From: Martinezella rhizogenes
Lineage (GTDB): Bacteria; Pseudomonadota; Alphaproteobacteria; Rhizobiales; Rhizobiaceae
NCBI RefSeq assembly: GCF_027460065.1
Contig: NZ_JAPYZZ010000003.1
Location: 186,001 to 250,000 of the forward strand
Direction: 5' to 3'
Length of the DNA stretch: 64,000 bases
Below, one piece after another: positions 44,851-54,013 of this stretch. The notes under the pieces were generated by a model that worked only from the letters and a program-made list of their open reading frames with translations, searched no databases and was not told where the DNA came from. The translations under genes and the position numbers were made by a program. The stretch's first letter is position 1, and each line of letters opens with the position of its first letter.

Positions 44851-47343
44851 TCAGCGCGCCTTTTTCGGCAGCGGTTCGGCGGCAGCAAAAAAGTCGTCCC
44901 ACGGGTCTTTTTTCAGGGCGGAGAGCCGCGTGCCGATATTATTGACGGTGAAATGGGCCGGGCCGATCTCCGCCGTCAGTTCAGACCACTCCAACGGTGC
45001 GGAAATGGCCGCACCCGGCCGGGCGCGGGTCGAATAGGCCGCCACCGCCGTGTTGCCCCGGCCATTGCGCAGATAATCGATGAAGATGCGGCCCTGACGT
45101 TTCGCCTTGGTGGCGACGGAAAGATATTTTTCCGGTTCAGCCTTCGACATATCCGCCGCCATGGCTGTGGCGAAGGCCTTGACCGGCGCCCAGCCCGCCT
45201 GCGGTTTCAGCGGCGAGACCACATGCAGCCCCTTGCCACCCGACGTCTTGACGAAAGCGACAAGGCCCGCCTCTTCGAAGCGCCGTTTGAGTTCTTGCGC
45301 CGCCTCGATCACCGCGTCCCAGGCCACATCCTCGCCGGGGTCGATATCCATGGTGATCATGTCAGGCTTTTCCCAATTGGCAGTGGTGACGCCCCAGGGG
45401 TGGATTTCAAGCGCGGCGGATTGCACGAGCGCCATCATGCCGTCGAAATCAGTGATGCGGATCAGCGGTTCGCCACCCTTGTCCTTGGGATCCTTGATCT
45501 GCTCGATTGCCTTGTTGATGCCGCGCCAGGCGTGTTTCTGGAAAAACCGTTGGCCCTCTATTCCCTCCGGGCAGCGAAGCAGCGCCAGCGGCCGGTTGAC
45601 GACAAAGGGCGCCATGTACCGCCATACCTGCGCATAATAGTCGGCAAGCCCCTCCTTGGTCACGCCGTCATCCGGCCAATAGAGCCGGTCGGGATGGGTG
45701 AACTTGATCTTCGACTGCGGCGTATGGGTATCCGACACGGCCTTCTCCTCGCGTTCGATTTCGCCCGCCGGTTTGTCTTCACGCAGCCCCCGGAAGGATG
45801 CGTGACGCAGATTGCCATCTCCCGACCATGCGCGAAACTCCACTTCCGCCACGAGTTCCGGTTTCACGAAATGGAGATCACGGCGGGCAAGCGCGGTCAG
45901 CTTGTCGCCGAAGGGGCTGTTCTTGCGTTCCAGCGGCTGCAGACGAGAAAATATCATCTCCGCGACTTCGCTGGAATAACCGGTGCCGACACGGCCGACA
46001 TGCCGCAGTTTGCCGTTTTCATAGACCCCGAGTGCCAGCGAGCCGACGGCATGCTCCGAAGTCGAGGAGACGGTATAACCGCCAATGACAAATTCCTGCC
46101 GCATCGAACATTTGGACTTTACCCATTCGCCCTTGCGGCCGGAAACATATTTGCTGCTCTTGACCTTGGAAATCACGCCTTCGAGGCTGAGCCGGCAGGC
46201 GTGATCAAGCACCAGCGCACCACTTTCCTCGAAATGCTGGCTGTAGCGGAGATGGGGATCGCCCGCCGGCAACAGTTTTTCCAGCAGCGCCTTTCGTTCG
46301 CTCAGCGCCGCGCCGCGCAGATCGCTGCCATCGAGATAAAGGAGATCGAAGGCATAAAAGACAAACCGGTCGTCGCGTCCTTCGCTCAGATCCTGCTGCA
46401 AGGCGGAGAAATCGGAAGCGCCACTATCGCGTTCGACGACAATTTCACCGTCGATCAGAACAGTTTCTGCCGGCAGCGCCGTGAGTGCCGCCGCCACTGC
46501 CGCGCCGAATTTTTCCGTCCAGTCCAGCCCGCTGCGGGTCAGAAGCTGAAGTTTGCCCTGATCGACACGCGCCTGCAGGCGGTAACCATCGAATTTGATT
46601 TCATGCAGCCAGCGTGATCCCTCCGGCAGTTTCGGCTTCAGCGTGGCGAGTGCGGGCGGCACGAAAGATGGCAAGGCCTGTTTGCGTGCTCCTTTGGGCA
46701 GCGCATGCGCCTGTTTCTGGCCGGATGTCGAGGCAGCGGCCTTTTTCGAGACCGGCTTGGAATTCCAGGTATCCTCCGGTTTTTTTGCGACCTCCTCGAC
46801 ACTGCGGCCGGTCTTTACGGATTCCGGCCTTTCCTCGAGAATATCAGCACCGCCTTTATGCCTCGCCTCCTCATCGTCCCCCTTGATCAGCAGCCAGTTC
46901 TCCCGGCTTTCTCCGGGCTTGCCGTGCATGCGCACCAGATGCCAGCGCCCCCTAAGCTTTTCACCCTCCAGTTCAAATTCAAGATGGCCCTTGCGGTAAC
47001 CTTTCCGGGCGTCACCAATCGGCTGCCAGACGCCGCGGTCCCAGACGATCACGGTGCCGCCGCCATATTGTCCCTTGGGGATGACGCCTTCAAAGTCGCC
47101 ATAGCTCAGCGGATGATCCTCCACATGCACGGCAAGGCGCTTGTCTTCGGGATCGAGGCTCGGGCCACGCGTCACCGCCCAGCTTTTCAGCACCCCATCC
47201 ATTTCCAGGCGAAAATCATAATGCAGGCGGCGGGCATCGTGTTTCTGGATGACGAAGCTCGATCCCGGTTTTTCAGTCTTTGTGCCTTTAGGCTCCGGCG
47301 TCTTGTCGAAACTGCGCTTGGCGTTATAGGTCTGCAATCCCAT
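44851..47343 (-). CDS. ligD: Multifunctional DNA ligase D
   Basis: An 830-residue enzyme with domain order phosphoesterase, ligase, polymerase. The 3'-phosphoesterase (about 30-170) has HDARRLHYDFRLE and HVEDHPLSYGDFEGVIP. The ATP-dependent ligase (about 230-530) has the AMP-accepting Lys250 in LHEIKFDGYR, DGEIVV and EGVISK. The primase-like polymerase (about 545-820) has FTHPDRLYWPDDGVTKEGL and the metal pair D666/D668 in MDIDPGED. It trims, fills and seals double-strand breaks held by Ku. A basic Ala/Lys linker joins the first two domains. It lies 3 bp downstream of the second ku gene in one operon. Confidence 0.96.
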   Translation of the reverse strand: MGLQTYNAKRSFDKTPEPKGTKTEKPGSSFVIQKHDARRLHYDFRLEMDGVLKSWAVTRGPSLDPEDKRLAVHVEDHPLSYGDFEGVIPKGQYGGGTVIVWDRGVWQPIGDARKGYRKGHLEFELEGEKLRGRWHLVRMHGKPGESRENWLLIKGDDEEARHKGGADILEERPESVKTGRSVEEVAKKPEDTWNSKPVSKKAAASTSGQKQAHALPKGARKQALPSFVPPALATLKPKLPEGSRWLHEIKFDGYRLQARVDQGKLQLLTRSGLDWTEKFGAAVAAALTALPAETVLIDGEIVVERDSGASDFSALQQDLSEGRDDRFVFYAFDLLYLDGSDLRGAALSERKALLEKLLPAGDPHLRYSQHFEESGALVLDHACRLSLEGVISKVKSSKYVSGRKGEWVKSKCSMRQEFVIGGYTVSSTSEHAVGSLALGVYENGKLRHVGRVGTGYSSEVAEMIFSRLQPLERKNSPFGDKLTALARRDLHFVKPELVAEVEFRAWSGDGNLRHASFRGLREDKPAGEIEREEKAVSDTHTPQSKIKFTHPDRLYWPDDGVTKEGLADYYAQVWRYMAPFVVNRPLALLRCPEGIEGQRFFQKHAWRGINKAIEQIKDPKDKGGEPLIRITDFDGMMALVQSAALEIHPWGVTTANWEKPDMITMDIDPGEDVAWDAVIEAAQELKRRFEEAGLVAFVKTSGGKGLHVVSPLKPQAGWAPVKAFATAMAADMSKAEPEKYLSVATKAKRQGRIFIDYLRNGRGNTAVAAYSTRARPGAAISAPLEWSELTAEIGPAHFTVNNIGTRLSALKKDPWDDFFAAAEPLPKKAR

Positions 47344-47346
47344 GGA

Positions 47347-48180
47347 TCAGCTCGCTTTCCGCGAGGCCTTGCGGCCTGATGCCGTGGCCTTTTTTGCGCT
47401 GCCTGCTCCGGCACCGGCGCTGCGGCGCAGGGCCTCCTTGAGATCGATGATATTGTCTTCCTTGCGCGGCTGTGGTTTGGCGATTTCCCGGCCTTCGATC
47501 TTGGCTTTCACCAGTTCCGCCAGCGCATCATTATACCGGTCGCTATAGTCGGCCGGATCGAATGTACCCGCCCGTTTTTCGATGATGTGGCCGGCAAGTT
47601 CCAGCATTTCATCATCGAACTCGATATCGGGGATCGACTTGAAAACGGATGTCTCCGAGCGAACCTCGTAGCTGAAATTCAGCGTCGTCGCGACAAGCGC
47701 CTTGCCGCTCGGGCGGATCAGCAGAATGCGGTTGCGGCGGAAAAGCACGGCTTCGCCGAGTGCCACGACATTCTCGTCGTCCATCGCCTTGGCGAGAAGC
47801 GTCAGCGCCCCTTCGCCACCCTCCCCGGTCGGCGCGAGATAATAGGACTTGTCGAAATAGAGCTTGTCGATCTCGTCACAGGGCAGAAAATGTTTGACGT
47901 GGATGACCTTGTCGCTGTCAGGCATCAGCTTTGCGATCTCGTCTCCCTCGATGACGATATGGTCGCCATTGTCGAGTTCATACCCTTTGACTTGATCATC
48001 ACGAACCACCGGCTCGCCGGTATCGCTATCGACATATTGCCGCTCGACGCGGTGACCGGTCTTGCGGTTGACGATATTGAACGAAATCTTCTCCGCCGAG
48101 GTAAGCGCGGAATAAAGGCCGATTTCGCAGTTGAAATCGGCAAATGAGAGGTGCCCCTTCCAGCTCGCCCGGCGGTTCAT
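47347..48180 (-). CDS. ku: Ku DNA end-binding protein (second copy)
   Basis: A 277-residue Ku starting MNRRASWKGHLSFADFNCEI. It shares ISFNIVNRKTGHRVERQYVD and KGYELDNGDHIVIEGDEIAK with the first copy but is clearly diverged. The C-terminal tail (KKATASGRKASRKAS) is strongly basic, the type of tail that binds DNA and helps Ku move along it. It is first in the ku-ligD operon. Rhizobia carry several Ku paralogues; two around one ligD suggests homo- or heterodimers with different roles. Confidence 0.94.
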   Translation of the reverse strand: MNRRASWKGHLSFADFNCEIGLYSALTSAEKISFNIVNRKTGHRVERQYVDSDTGEPVVRDDQVKGYELDNGDHIVIEGDEIAKLMPDSDKVIHVKHFLPCDEIDKLYFDKSYYLAPTGEGGEGALTLLAKAMDDENVVALGEAVLFRRNRILLIRPSGKALVATTLNFSYEVRSETSVFKSIPDIEFDDEMLELAGHIIEKRAGTFDPADYSDRYNDALAELVKAKIEGREIAKPQPRKEDNIIDLKEALRRSAGAGAGSAKKATASGRKASRKAS

Positions 48181-48423
48181 GGCCGTCGCCCCTCACCGGC
48201 GTGCCGGTTCTCTCTGCACGGATCCTGAGGCTTGAGGCGGTCTGTCATCGCAGTCTCTCCCATGGATAGAGGTCCATCCGTGGCGCGTTCATGACTGGGG
48301 CATCATGCAGCCGGTCAGCGCAGCGTGGACACATCACACGCAATCCTAACGATCTGCCTACGCTCTCGTTCCATCGAACATGGGAAAGGAGGGCGACGGC
48401 GCCGTGCGCCGTCGCATCTCTGA
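48181..48423. other. Intergenic region between ku and the GGDEF-EAL gene
   Basis: A 243-bp gap. It should hold the promoter of the ku-ligD operon, reading left from about 48200-48260. It ends in the hairpin 48393-48415. No SOS box of the GTTC-N7-GTTC type and no small gene were found. Confidence 0.4.
48393..48415 (-). terminator. Hairpin after the GGDEF-EAL gene
   Basis: GCGACGGCGC (48393-48402) and GCGCCGTCGC (48406-48415) form a perfect 10-bp stem with a 3-base loop, 8 bp after the gene's stop. On the minus strand only a pyrimidine-rich stretch follows rather than a T run. Confidence 0.6.
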
Positions 48424-50763
48424 TCAAACGGAATGTTTCTTGCGTTTGGCGGTGCTCGCGGCAGGAGCCGGAGCCACATCCGGTTTGCCGAAGAGATAAC
48501 CCTGCGCCTGGGCGCAACCCTCATCGACCACCATGCGGTATTGCGCGTCCGTTTCGATCCCTTCCGCCGTGACCGGCAGATCGAGGCTGCGGCCAAGGCC
48601 GATCACCGCACGCACGATGGCGCGGGCATTGTCATCCTCGCTCATGGCGGCGATGAAGCTGCGATCGATCTTGATCTTGTCGAAGGGGAAGCTCTGCAGG
48701 TTGCTGAGCGAAGAGTACCCCGTGCCGAAATCATCCATGACGATGGCAACACCGAGCGCCTTCAGCTGGTTGAGGATGACCAAAGTCGCTTTGCGGTCTT
48801 TGAGAAGTGCTGCCTCGGTAATCTCCAGTTCCAGCCGGTTCGGCGAAAGTCCGGTCTGCATCAGCACAGTGCAGACGACATGGCCGAGATTGGCCAGCGA
48901 AAACTGCAAGGGCGAGACATTCACCGCGATCTTCAGATGCGGCGCCCAGGTGCTTGCCTGACGGCAGGCCTCACGCAGCACCCATTCGCCGAGCGAGATG
49001 ATGATCCCGCTTTCCTCCGCGATAGGGATGAAGACATCCGGCGGGACCACGCCCCTTGTCGGGTGCTGCCAGCGCACCAGCGCCTCGTAACCGACGACCT
49101 GACCACATTCCACCGACAGGACCGGCTGGTAGTTCAACAGCAACTCGTTGCGATTGACGGCAAGCCGCAAATCCGTTTCGAGCTGCCGGCGCTCACGCGC
49201 CTCCTGATCCATCAGAGGATCGTAAAAAGCCAATATGCCGCGCCCGCCAACCTTGGCGCGGTAAAGCGCCAGATCTGCCGCGTGCATGATGCTTTCATCA
49301 TCCCGACCGTCGCGCGGGAACACGGCGATGCCGATGCTGACACCGACGGCGGTCGGGTCATTGGCGACATTCATCTTCAGGGCGAACATGCCAAGGATCG
49401 TTTCGGCCAGCAGGCGCGCTTCGTCCGCCTTCGTATGCCGGGTGGTCAATATCACAAATTCATCGCCGCCAAGACGGGCGACCACATCGCCTGCCCTTGC
49501 ACATTCATCGAGGATGGCGGCGACTTTCTTCAGGACGCGGTCGCCTTCGGCATGGCCGAATATGTCGTTGACCGCCTTGAACCGGTCGAGATCGAGCGCC
49601 AGCAGCGCAAATTCGTCCTCCTCGTCGCCATTCTCGATCTGCTGGTGAAGACGGGTCTGGAACATGGTGCGGTTGGAGAGGCCGGTCAGGACATCGTGGC
49701 GCGCGAGATATTCGATTTCCCGCTGCGCTTCCCGCTTTTCCGTCAGGTCGCGAATGGCCATCACCTCGCAGGGGCGGCCGCGATATTCGATCGTGCGCAC
49801 GCCGAGTTCGAAGACCTGTGCGTGCCCGCCCCGCTCGCGGATCGCCTCCACCGGCGCAGGACGCGGCAGATAGGCGGGCTGTCCATCGATGGCCTTGAAG
49901 AGATCATCGGGGTTCTGTCCGACCAGCGATGCTTCATCCCGGCCAAGAAGGCCGGCAAACCGGGTATTCAACTCCACGATCCGCCCGTCACGGACGACGG
50001 CGAGGCCATCCAGCGTCGCATCCACCAGCCCTTTGAGATCGACAAGGTAACGATCCACCAGAGCGGCGACGGCGGTGGAGGAAAGGATCAGGAAGGTGAC
50101 GCCTGAAATGGCGCAGATCATGATCAGCCTGGCGACATTGTCGGGGTCAGGCCCTGACACGGATGGATCCGGCGTGAGCACCGTGGCTGACATGGTGGTA
50201 AAATGCAGCGCGCAGATGCCGAAGATCGCCGCTCCGGCGGGCGCGGCGATGCGCTTCCATGAGCCCAGACGATGAAAAAGGAAAAAGGCCAGAACAAAAG
50301 CCACCAAGGCGACGGCAAAACCGCTGAGAACCGGGCCCCACCGATAGCTGATCGTGGCCGCGACATCCATGCCCGCCATTCCGACGAAATGCATGACGGC
50401 AACCGACAACGTGACCAGCGTTCCGACGACAAGTGAACTGTAGATGGCCTGCGAGCGGGCCGTGAGCGCCAGCCAGAAGCCAAAAACGGCCAGAAGGGCC
50501 GAAAGAGCCGTAAAAAAGAAGTCGTAACCAATCGGAACCGCGCCCTTATAGGCCAGCATGGCGACGAAATGGGTGGCCCAGACGCTCAGTCCCGCGGCAA
50601 AGGCCGCAACCAGAACCCAATAGGGCTTGCGGCCCGCCGGACTTTCCTCAGCGCGCAACAGAAGATGAAAAAAAGCAAACATGCCAAGCAAGCAGATAAC
50701 AGCTGCAAGAAGAACAACCGCATGGTCGTGCTGTATGGCAACGCATTCCAAAACCGTGAACAT
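48424..50763 (-). CDS. MHYT-PAS-GGDEF-EAL cyclic-di-GMP signalling protein
   Basis: A 779-residue membrane protein. Seven N-terminal segments carry the MHYT sensor repeats (WATHFVAML, VMHFVGMAGM, ALHFTTMSA), proposed to bind copper and sense O2, CO or NO. A PAS domain follows (about 240-340), then a cyclase domain with intact RLGGDEFVIL and inhibitory-site RAGD five residues before it, then a phosphodiesterase domain with YEALVRWQHP and MDDFGTGYSSLSNLQ. Both catalytic centres look intact, so it may make and break c-di-GMP. It would affect motility and biofilm formation. It is a single-gene unit. Confidence 0.94.
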   Translation of the reverse strand: MFTVLECVAIQHDHAVVLLAAVICLLGMFAFFHLLLRAEESPAGRKPYWVLVAAFAAGLSVWATHFVAMLAYKGAVPIGYDFFFTALSALLAVFGFWLALTARSQAIYSSLVVGTLVTLSVAVMHFVGMAGMDVAATISYRWGPVLSGFAVALVAFVLAFFLFHRLGSWKRIAAPAGAAIFGICALHFTTMSATVLTPDPSVSGPDPDNVARLIMICAISGVTFLILSSTAVAALVDRYLVDLKGLVDATLDGLAVVRDGRIVELNTRFAGLLGRDEASLVGQNPDDLFKAIDGQPAYLPRPAPVEAIRERGGHAQVFELGVRTIEYRGRPCEVMAIRDLTEKREAQREIEYLARHDVLTGLSNRTMFQTRLHQQIENGDEEDEFALLALDLDRFKAVNDIFGHAEGDRVLKKVAAILDECARAGDVVARLGGDEFVILTTRHTKADEARLLAETILGMFALKMNVANDPTAVGVSIGIAVFPRDGRDDESIMHAADLALYRAKVGGRGILAFYDPLMDQEARERRQLETDLRLAVNRNELLLNYQPVLSVECGQVVGYEALVRWQHPTRGVVPPDVFIPIAEESGIIISLGEWVLREACRQASTWAPHLKIAVNVSPLQFSLANLGHVVCTVLMQTGLSPNRLELEITEAALLKDRKATLVILNQLKALGVAIVMDDFGTGYSSLSNLQSFPFDKIKIDRSFIAAMSEDDNARAIVRAVIGLGRSLDLPVTAEGIETDAQYRMVVDEGCAQAQGYLFGKPDVAPAPAASTAKRKKHSV

Positions 50764-50842
50764 GATGCACTCTCCCAGCCTCTGAAGAACCGCTCACGGT
50801 GGCACTATGGGAGTGCTTTATTTATAAATCTCTAATGCAACC

Positions 50843-50860
50843 ATTGATAATTGTATCAAT
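50843..50860. promoter_or_regulatory. Perfect inverted repeat upstream of the GGDEF-EAL gene
   Basis: ATTGATA-ATTG-TATCAAT, 7-bp arms and a 4-bp spacer, 80 bp upstream of the start, in an AT-rich part of the 188-bp gap. It may be a regulator site. A second small dyad (TTTTTTCG/CGAAAAAG) follows at 50862-50881. Neither has a known binder. Confidence 0.4.
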
Positions 50861-50951
50861 ATTTTTTCGCGCACGAAAAAGTGTCCGGGCCAGCGTGCCA
50901 AGCTGTAACACTTTCGGCAAACCGGCCCGAAGAAAATGGTGGCCCGAGGCT

Positions 50952-52055
50952 TTATTTCCAGCTTCGGTAATCGGCTGCGGTGCACCCGAAAGGCGCTGGG
51001 CCATCGGAGAAACGCTCCTGCAAGCGCGCACAACCCCACTCGTTGAGTGCCGTCGGCAGCATGTTGTTGATGTCCATGCCGGGTGAATTGAACTGCGACG
51101 GAGCACTGGTGACATACCACAGCCAGTAACCAAAGACCGCGACGATGATGAGGGCTACGATGGCAACGAACGTTCCCAGCCTTCGCAGGAGGCTCGGTCC
51201 TTTCTTTATCGCCGCGCCCTGGGCCGCGGCACCCGCCTGTGTCTCATTCGCAAGCAGCGGGGCAAGCGAAGCGAGAGCCTCTGCCCTCTCCTTCTCCGTA
51301 AGGTCGATCCGCTCCAGCTGGTCGTCGATGAGAACCGGCAGTGCGCTGTTGCCATGCACGACCGCCAGCGCCACATCATGTTTGTCGGTGTGGCCGACGA
51401 CAACGGGAATGCGACCGCGCTCAAGATGGGTGAAGGATTGCCGCTTGGTCTTCCCGTCCCTCACCGTATCGGCATAGGTGACGAATAGACGGCTGCGCTT
51501 TTCGGCCACAGCCGTCAGTGCAACGGGAATGACGGTCAAAGGTGCTGCATGCCGCAGCTGCAGGCGGACACGCAGCACACGGATAAGCGTGAACAGCATC
51601 GCGAGACTGCCGAAACCAAGTAGGGCAACGAACACGCCAAGCGTGATGATGCGGTTCCAGAGCATGTCGAGACCCAGCGAAATCGTTGCGAGTCCCGGGT
51701 TCTTCGCGGAAATGACCAGTCCGGTTTCGTAATCGCCGGAATGGAAATCGACGAACATCACCTCGACGTCCTTCTTGTAGCTGACGCCGCCATGATCATA
51801 GGAAAGCTCCGCCTCGCAGGTCGTGAAGATCGCCTTGCGCGTCTTGCAGCTGCCGTTGATATCGCCGTTTTCGATTTCCAGCGGGTCCTTGCTGATCTGA
51901 TAATCGCGCAGAATGCCCGGACCTTCGGCCACAAGCATGACGGCAAGGATCGCCACAAGCACCGGAATGGAAAAATAATAGGCAGGAGGCACCGAAATGA
52001 CGCCACGCTTGAGGCTCAACGGCCGCGACGGAAGTTTTATCTGGGCAAGATTCAT
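50952..52055 (-). CDS. Uncharacterised membrane protein
   Basis: A 367-residue protein that I do not recognise. Membrane segments lie at about residues 25-45, 140-165 and 295-320. Between the first two is an extracytoplasmic domain with two Cys in NGSCKTRKAIFTTCEAELSY, a possible disulfide. Between the second and third is a cytosolic domain, and the C-terminal 45 residues, with two more Cys (NEWGCARLQERF, FGCTAADYRSW), are again outside. The layout recalls DUF3592-type proteins but the match is weak. The start at 52055 lacks a good SD. It is a single gene; the only clue is an envelope location. Confidence 0.65.
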   Translation of the reverse strand: MNLAQIKLPSRPLSLKRGVISVPPAYYFSIPVLVAILAVMLVAEGPGILRDYQISKDPLEIENGDINGSCKTRKAIFTTCEAELSYDHGGVSYKKDVEVMFVDFHSGDYETGLVISAKNPGLATISLGLDMLWNRIITLGVFVALLGFGSLAMLFTLIRVLRVRLQLRHAAPLTVIPVALTAVAEKRSRLFVTYADTVRDGKTKRQSFTHLERGRIPVVVGHTDKHDVALAVVHGNSALPVLIDDQLERIDLTEKERAEALASLAPLLANETQAGAAAQGAAIKKGPSLLRRLGTFVAIVALIIVAVFGYWLWYVTSAPSQFNSPGMDINNMLPTALNEWGCARLQERFSDGPAPFGCTAADYRSWK

Positions 52056-52295
52056 GGGAGACAACACATCTGCGAGAGAGTGGCGGGCGAAGCCTGTGGC
52101 TCGTACCCGACGGAAGGAATGGTCACCACCGGTGTCTAATCCGGTGAAGCCTTGGAGAAAACCCCAAAAATTCACGGGATAGTCGCAAGAATTGCGTATT
52201 TCCAGAAAATGCACGCGACATCGTGGCTGGCGCTTAAGCCGCGCAAGCCAAAGAGCCAAGGTTGCCGCAAGCCGCCAAGCAGACTGAAATAAAAA
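52056..52295. other. Gap upstream of the uncharacterised membrane protein
   Basis: A 240-bp stretch between the membrane protein start and the terminator of the binding-protein gene. It must carry the membrane protein's promoter on the minus strand. No gene, repeat or known box was recognised. Confidence 0.35.
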
Positions 52296-52314
52296 CGGGC
52301 GGTAAAACCGCCCG
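52296..52314 (-). terminator. Rho-independent terminator of the oligopeptide-type binding-protein gene
   Basis: CGGGCGGT (52296-52303) and ACCGCCCG (52307-52314) form a perfect 8-bp stem with a 3-base loop. On the minus strand it is followed by TTTTTATTT. It starts 33 bp after the gene's stop. Confidence 0.85.
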
Positions 52315-52347
52315 CTCTCTATTCATAGGGAAGCATTTGCCTGCTCG

Positions 52348-53934
52348 TTATTCCTTCGTCACGTTTTCCAGGCGGGTCGTCTGGCTTGGATGCCCGACAT
52401 AATCCTTCACCCGCGCATTCAGCACGATCGGCTCGTATCGCTCGAAAAGCGGCAGCACTGCTGGCTTCTGCGCAACGAACATTTCCTGCATCTGCGTGTA
52501 GATTTCGCCCCGCTTCTTGGCATCGGGCTCCAGCGAAGCCTTCGCCGTGAGCGCCGTCAGTTCCGGGATGTCCCAGGCGGAGCGCCAGACGAAATTGCCG
52601 GCATTGTTTGCAGCAAGCGAATTGTCGGGGTTGCTGGAAAACTGCTCCATCGATCCGAGTACATTGGGCATATAAGCGCCGGTCTGTGGAATGAGCAGAT
52701 CGAAATCGCGTGCACGGTGCGCGGCGATCACATCAGAGCCATTGCCTTGCTGAATATTGACCTTGATGCCGATCTGGCTGAGCGAGGCCTGAATGGCGGT
52801 GGCAAGGTCGATGCGCGGCGTCTGTGCAATCGTCTTCAGATTGAGCGTGAAGCCGTTCTCATAACCGGCCTCCTTGAGGAGTTCCTTGGCCTTGGGAACA
52901 TCGAGTTTCCAGTCCGGGCTCGGGATGGCGTATTCGAAGTTCTCCGGCACCGGCACGGTCCGCGCGCGGCCGTAAGGACCCATGATGGTTTTTTCCATCC
53001 CCTTGTAATCGATACCATAGGCAATCGCTTCACGAACCTTCGGGTTCGACAGGGGCTCCTTGCCGGCATTCATGGACAGGACGTAAAAACCGCCCGTTGG
53101 CACGCGCTGGATCTGAAAGCCTTCCTTGTTATTAAAGGTGGCGAGATCGGCCGCCGTCAGCGCGCTGGCGATGTCGATGTCACCACGGTCCAGCATGAGG
53201 CGCTCGACCTGGCTTTCCGGCACATGCCGCACGATGACGCGGCGCATTTTCGGGCTGCCGGCCACATAATCCTTGTTCGCTTCCAGAATGATGATCTCAT
53301 TCGGTGACCAGCGATTAAGCGTGAAGGGCCCGGAACCGGCGGAATTGGTTCTGAGCCAGCCATTGCCCCAATCGCCATCGACTTCATGCGACTTGAGCTC
53401 CTTGCTGTCGACGACGCTGGCGATGACCATGGCGAGCCGATAGAGCAGCAGTTCGGAGGTCGTTTCCCCCGAAAGACCAATCCGCACCGTCTTTTCATCC
53501 GGGGCGGTCACCAGCTTGTCGACATTATCGGCGTTATAACCAACGCGCTTCAGGTTCGCGGCGGCGGCCTGGTTCATCTTCAACAGGCGGCTGAACGAAT
53601 ATACGACATCAGCCGACGTCACCGGGTTGCCGGAAGCAAAATTCGCTTCGCGCAGATGGAAGGTGATGCCCTTCTCGTCTGTCTCCCAGCGCTCGGCGAG
53701 TTGCGGGGAAACCTTGCCCGACCCATCGACGGAAATCAGCCGATCGTAGAGATTGGCCATGATTTCGTTGGCTTTTGCTTCGGTGGCCTGATGCGGGTCG
53801 AGTGACAGCACCTGCGCCAGCGACGTTGCGACAATGAGCTGGTCGTTCGGCGTTTTGGCGAAAACTGGGGACGCCTGCATCAGCATCGCGCCCAAAGCCG
53901 TGGTGAATGCGAGACGGATCAAAGATTTTTTCAT
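52348..53934 (-). CDS. Family 5 ABC substrate-binding protein (oligopeptide/nickel type)
   Basis: A 528-residue periplasmic protein starting behind TAGGAGGAG at 53934. A Sec signal (IRLAFTTALGAMLMQASPVF, cleavage after FA) precedes a DppA/OppA-type fold: SLDPHQATEAKANEIMANLY, GITFHLREANFASGNPVTSA and DVVYSFSRLL. It lies 79 bp after the mannonate-dehydratase-like gene in one transcript and ends at an intrinsic terminator. It is separated from its permeases and ATPases, which lie divergently at 55981-59471. The enzyme next to it suggests the ligand is a uronate-containing sugar, not a peptide; this is inference. Confidence 0.92.
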   Translation of the reverse strand: MKKSLIRLAFTTALGAMLMQASPVFAKTPNDQLIVATSLAQVLSLDPHQATEAKANEIMANLYDRLISVDGSGKVSPQLAERWETDEKGITFHLREANFASGNPVTSADVVYSFSRLLKMNQAAAANLKRVGYNADNVDKLVTAPDEKTVRIGLSGETTSELLLYRLAMVIASVVDSKELKSHEVDGDWGNGWLRTNSAGSGPFTLNRWSPNEIIILEANKDYVAGSPKMRRVIVRHVPESQVERLMLDRGDIDIASALTAADLATFNNKEGFQIQRVPTGGFYVLSMNAGKEPLSNPKVREAIAYGIDYKGMEKTIMGPYGRARTVPVPENFEYAIPSPDWKLDVPKAKELLKEAGYENGFTLNLKTIAQTPRIDLATAIQASLSQIGIKVNIQQGNGSDVIAAHRARDFDLLIPQTGAYMPNVLGSMEQFSSNPDNSLAANNAGNFVWRSAWDIPELTALTAKASLEPDAKKRGEIYTQMQEMFVAQKPAVLPLFERYEPIVLNARVKDYVGHPSQTTRLENVTKE

Positions 53935-54013
53935 ACCTGCTCCTCCTACAGATCGGTCATTCAAGATGGAAAAAGGGCCGGCGACACTGCACAACGCCGC
54001 CGGCCCGAAAAAG

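Noticed and set aside
44953-46617. A 554-codon plus-strand frame opposite ligD
   Set aside because: Antisense shadow of a gene with complete ligase, polymerase and phosphoesterase motifs.
48433-50106. A 557-codon plus-strand frame opposite the GGDEF-EAL gene
   Set aside because: Antisense shadow; GGDEF and EAL motifs are on the minus strand.
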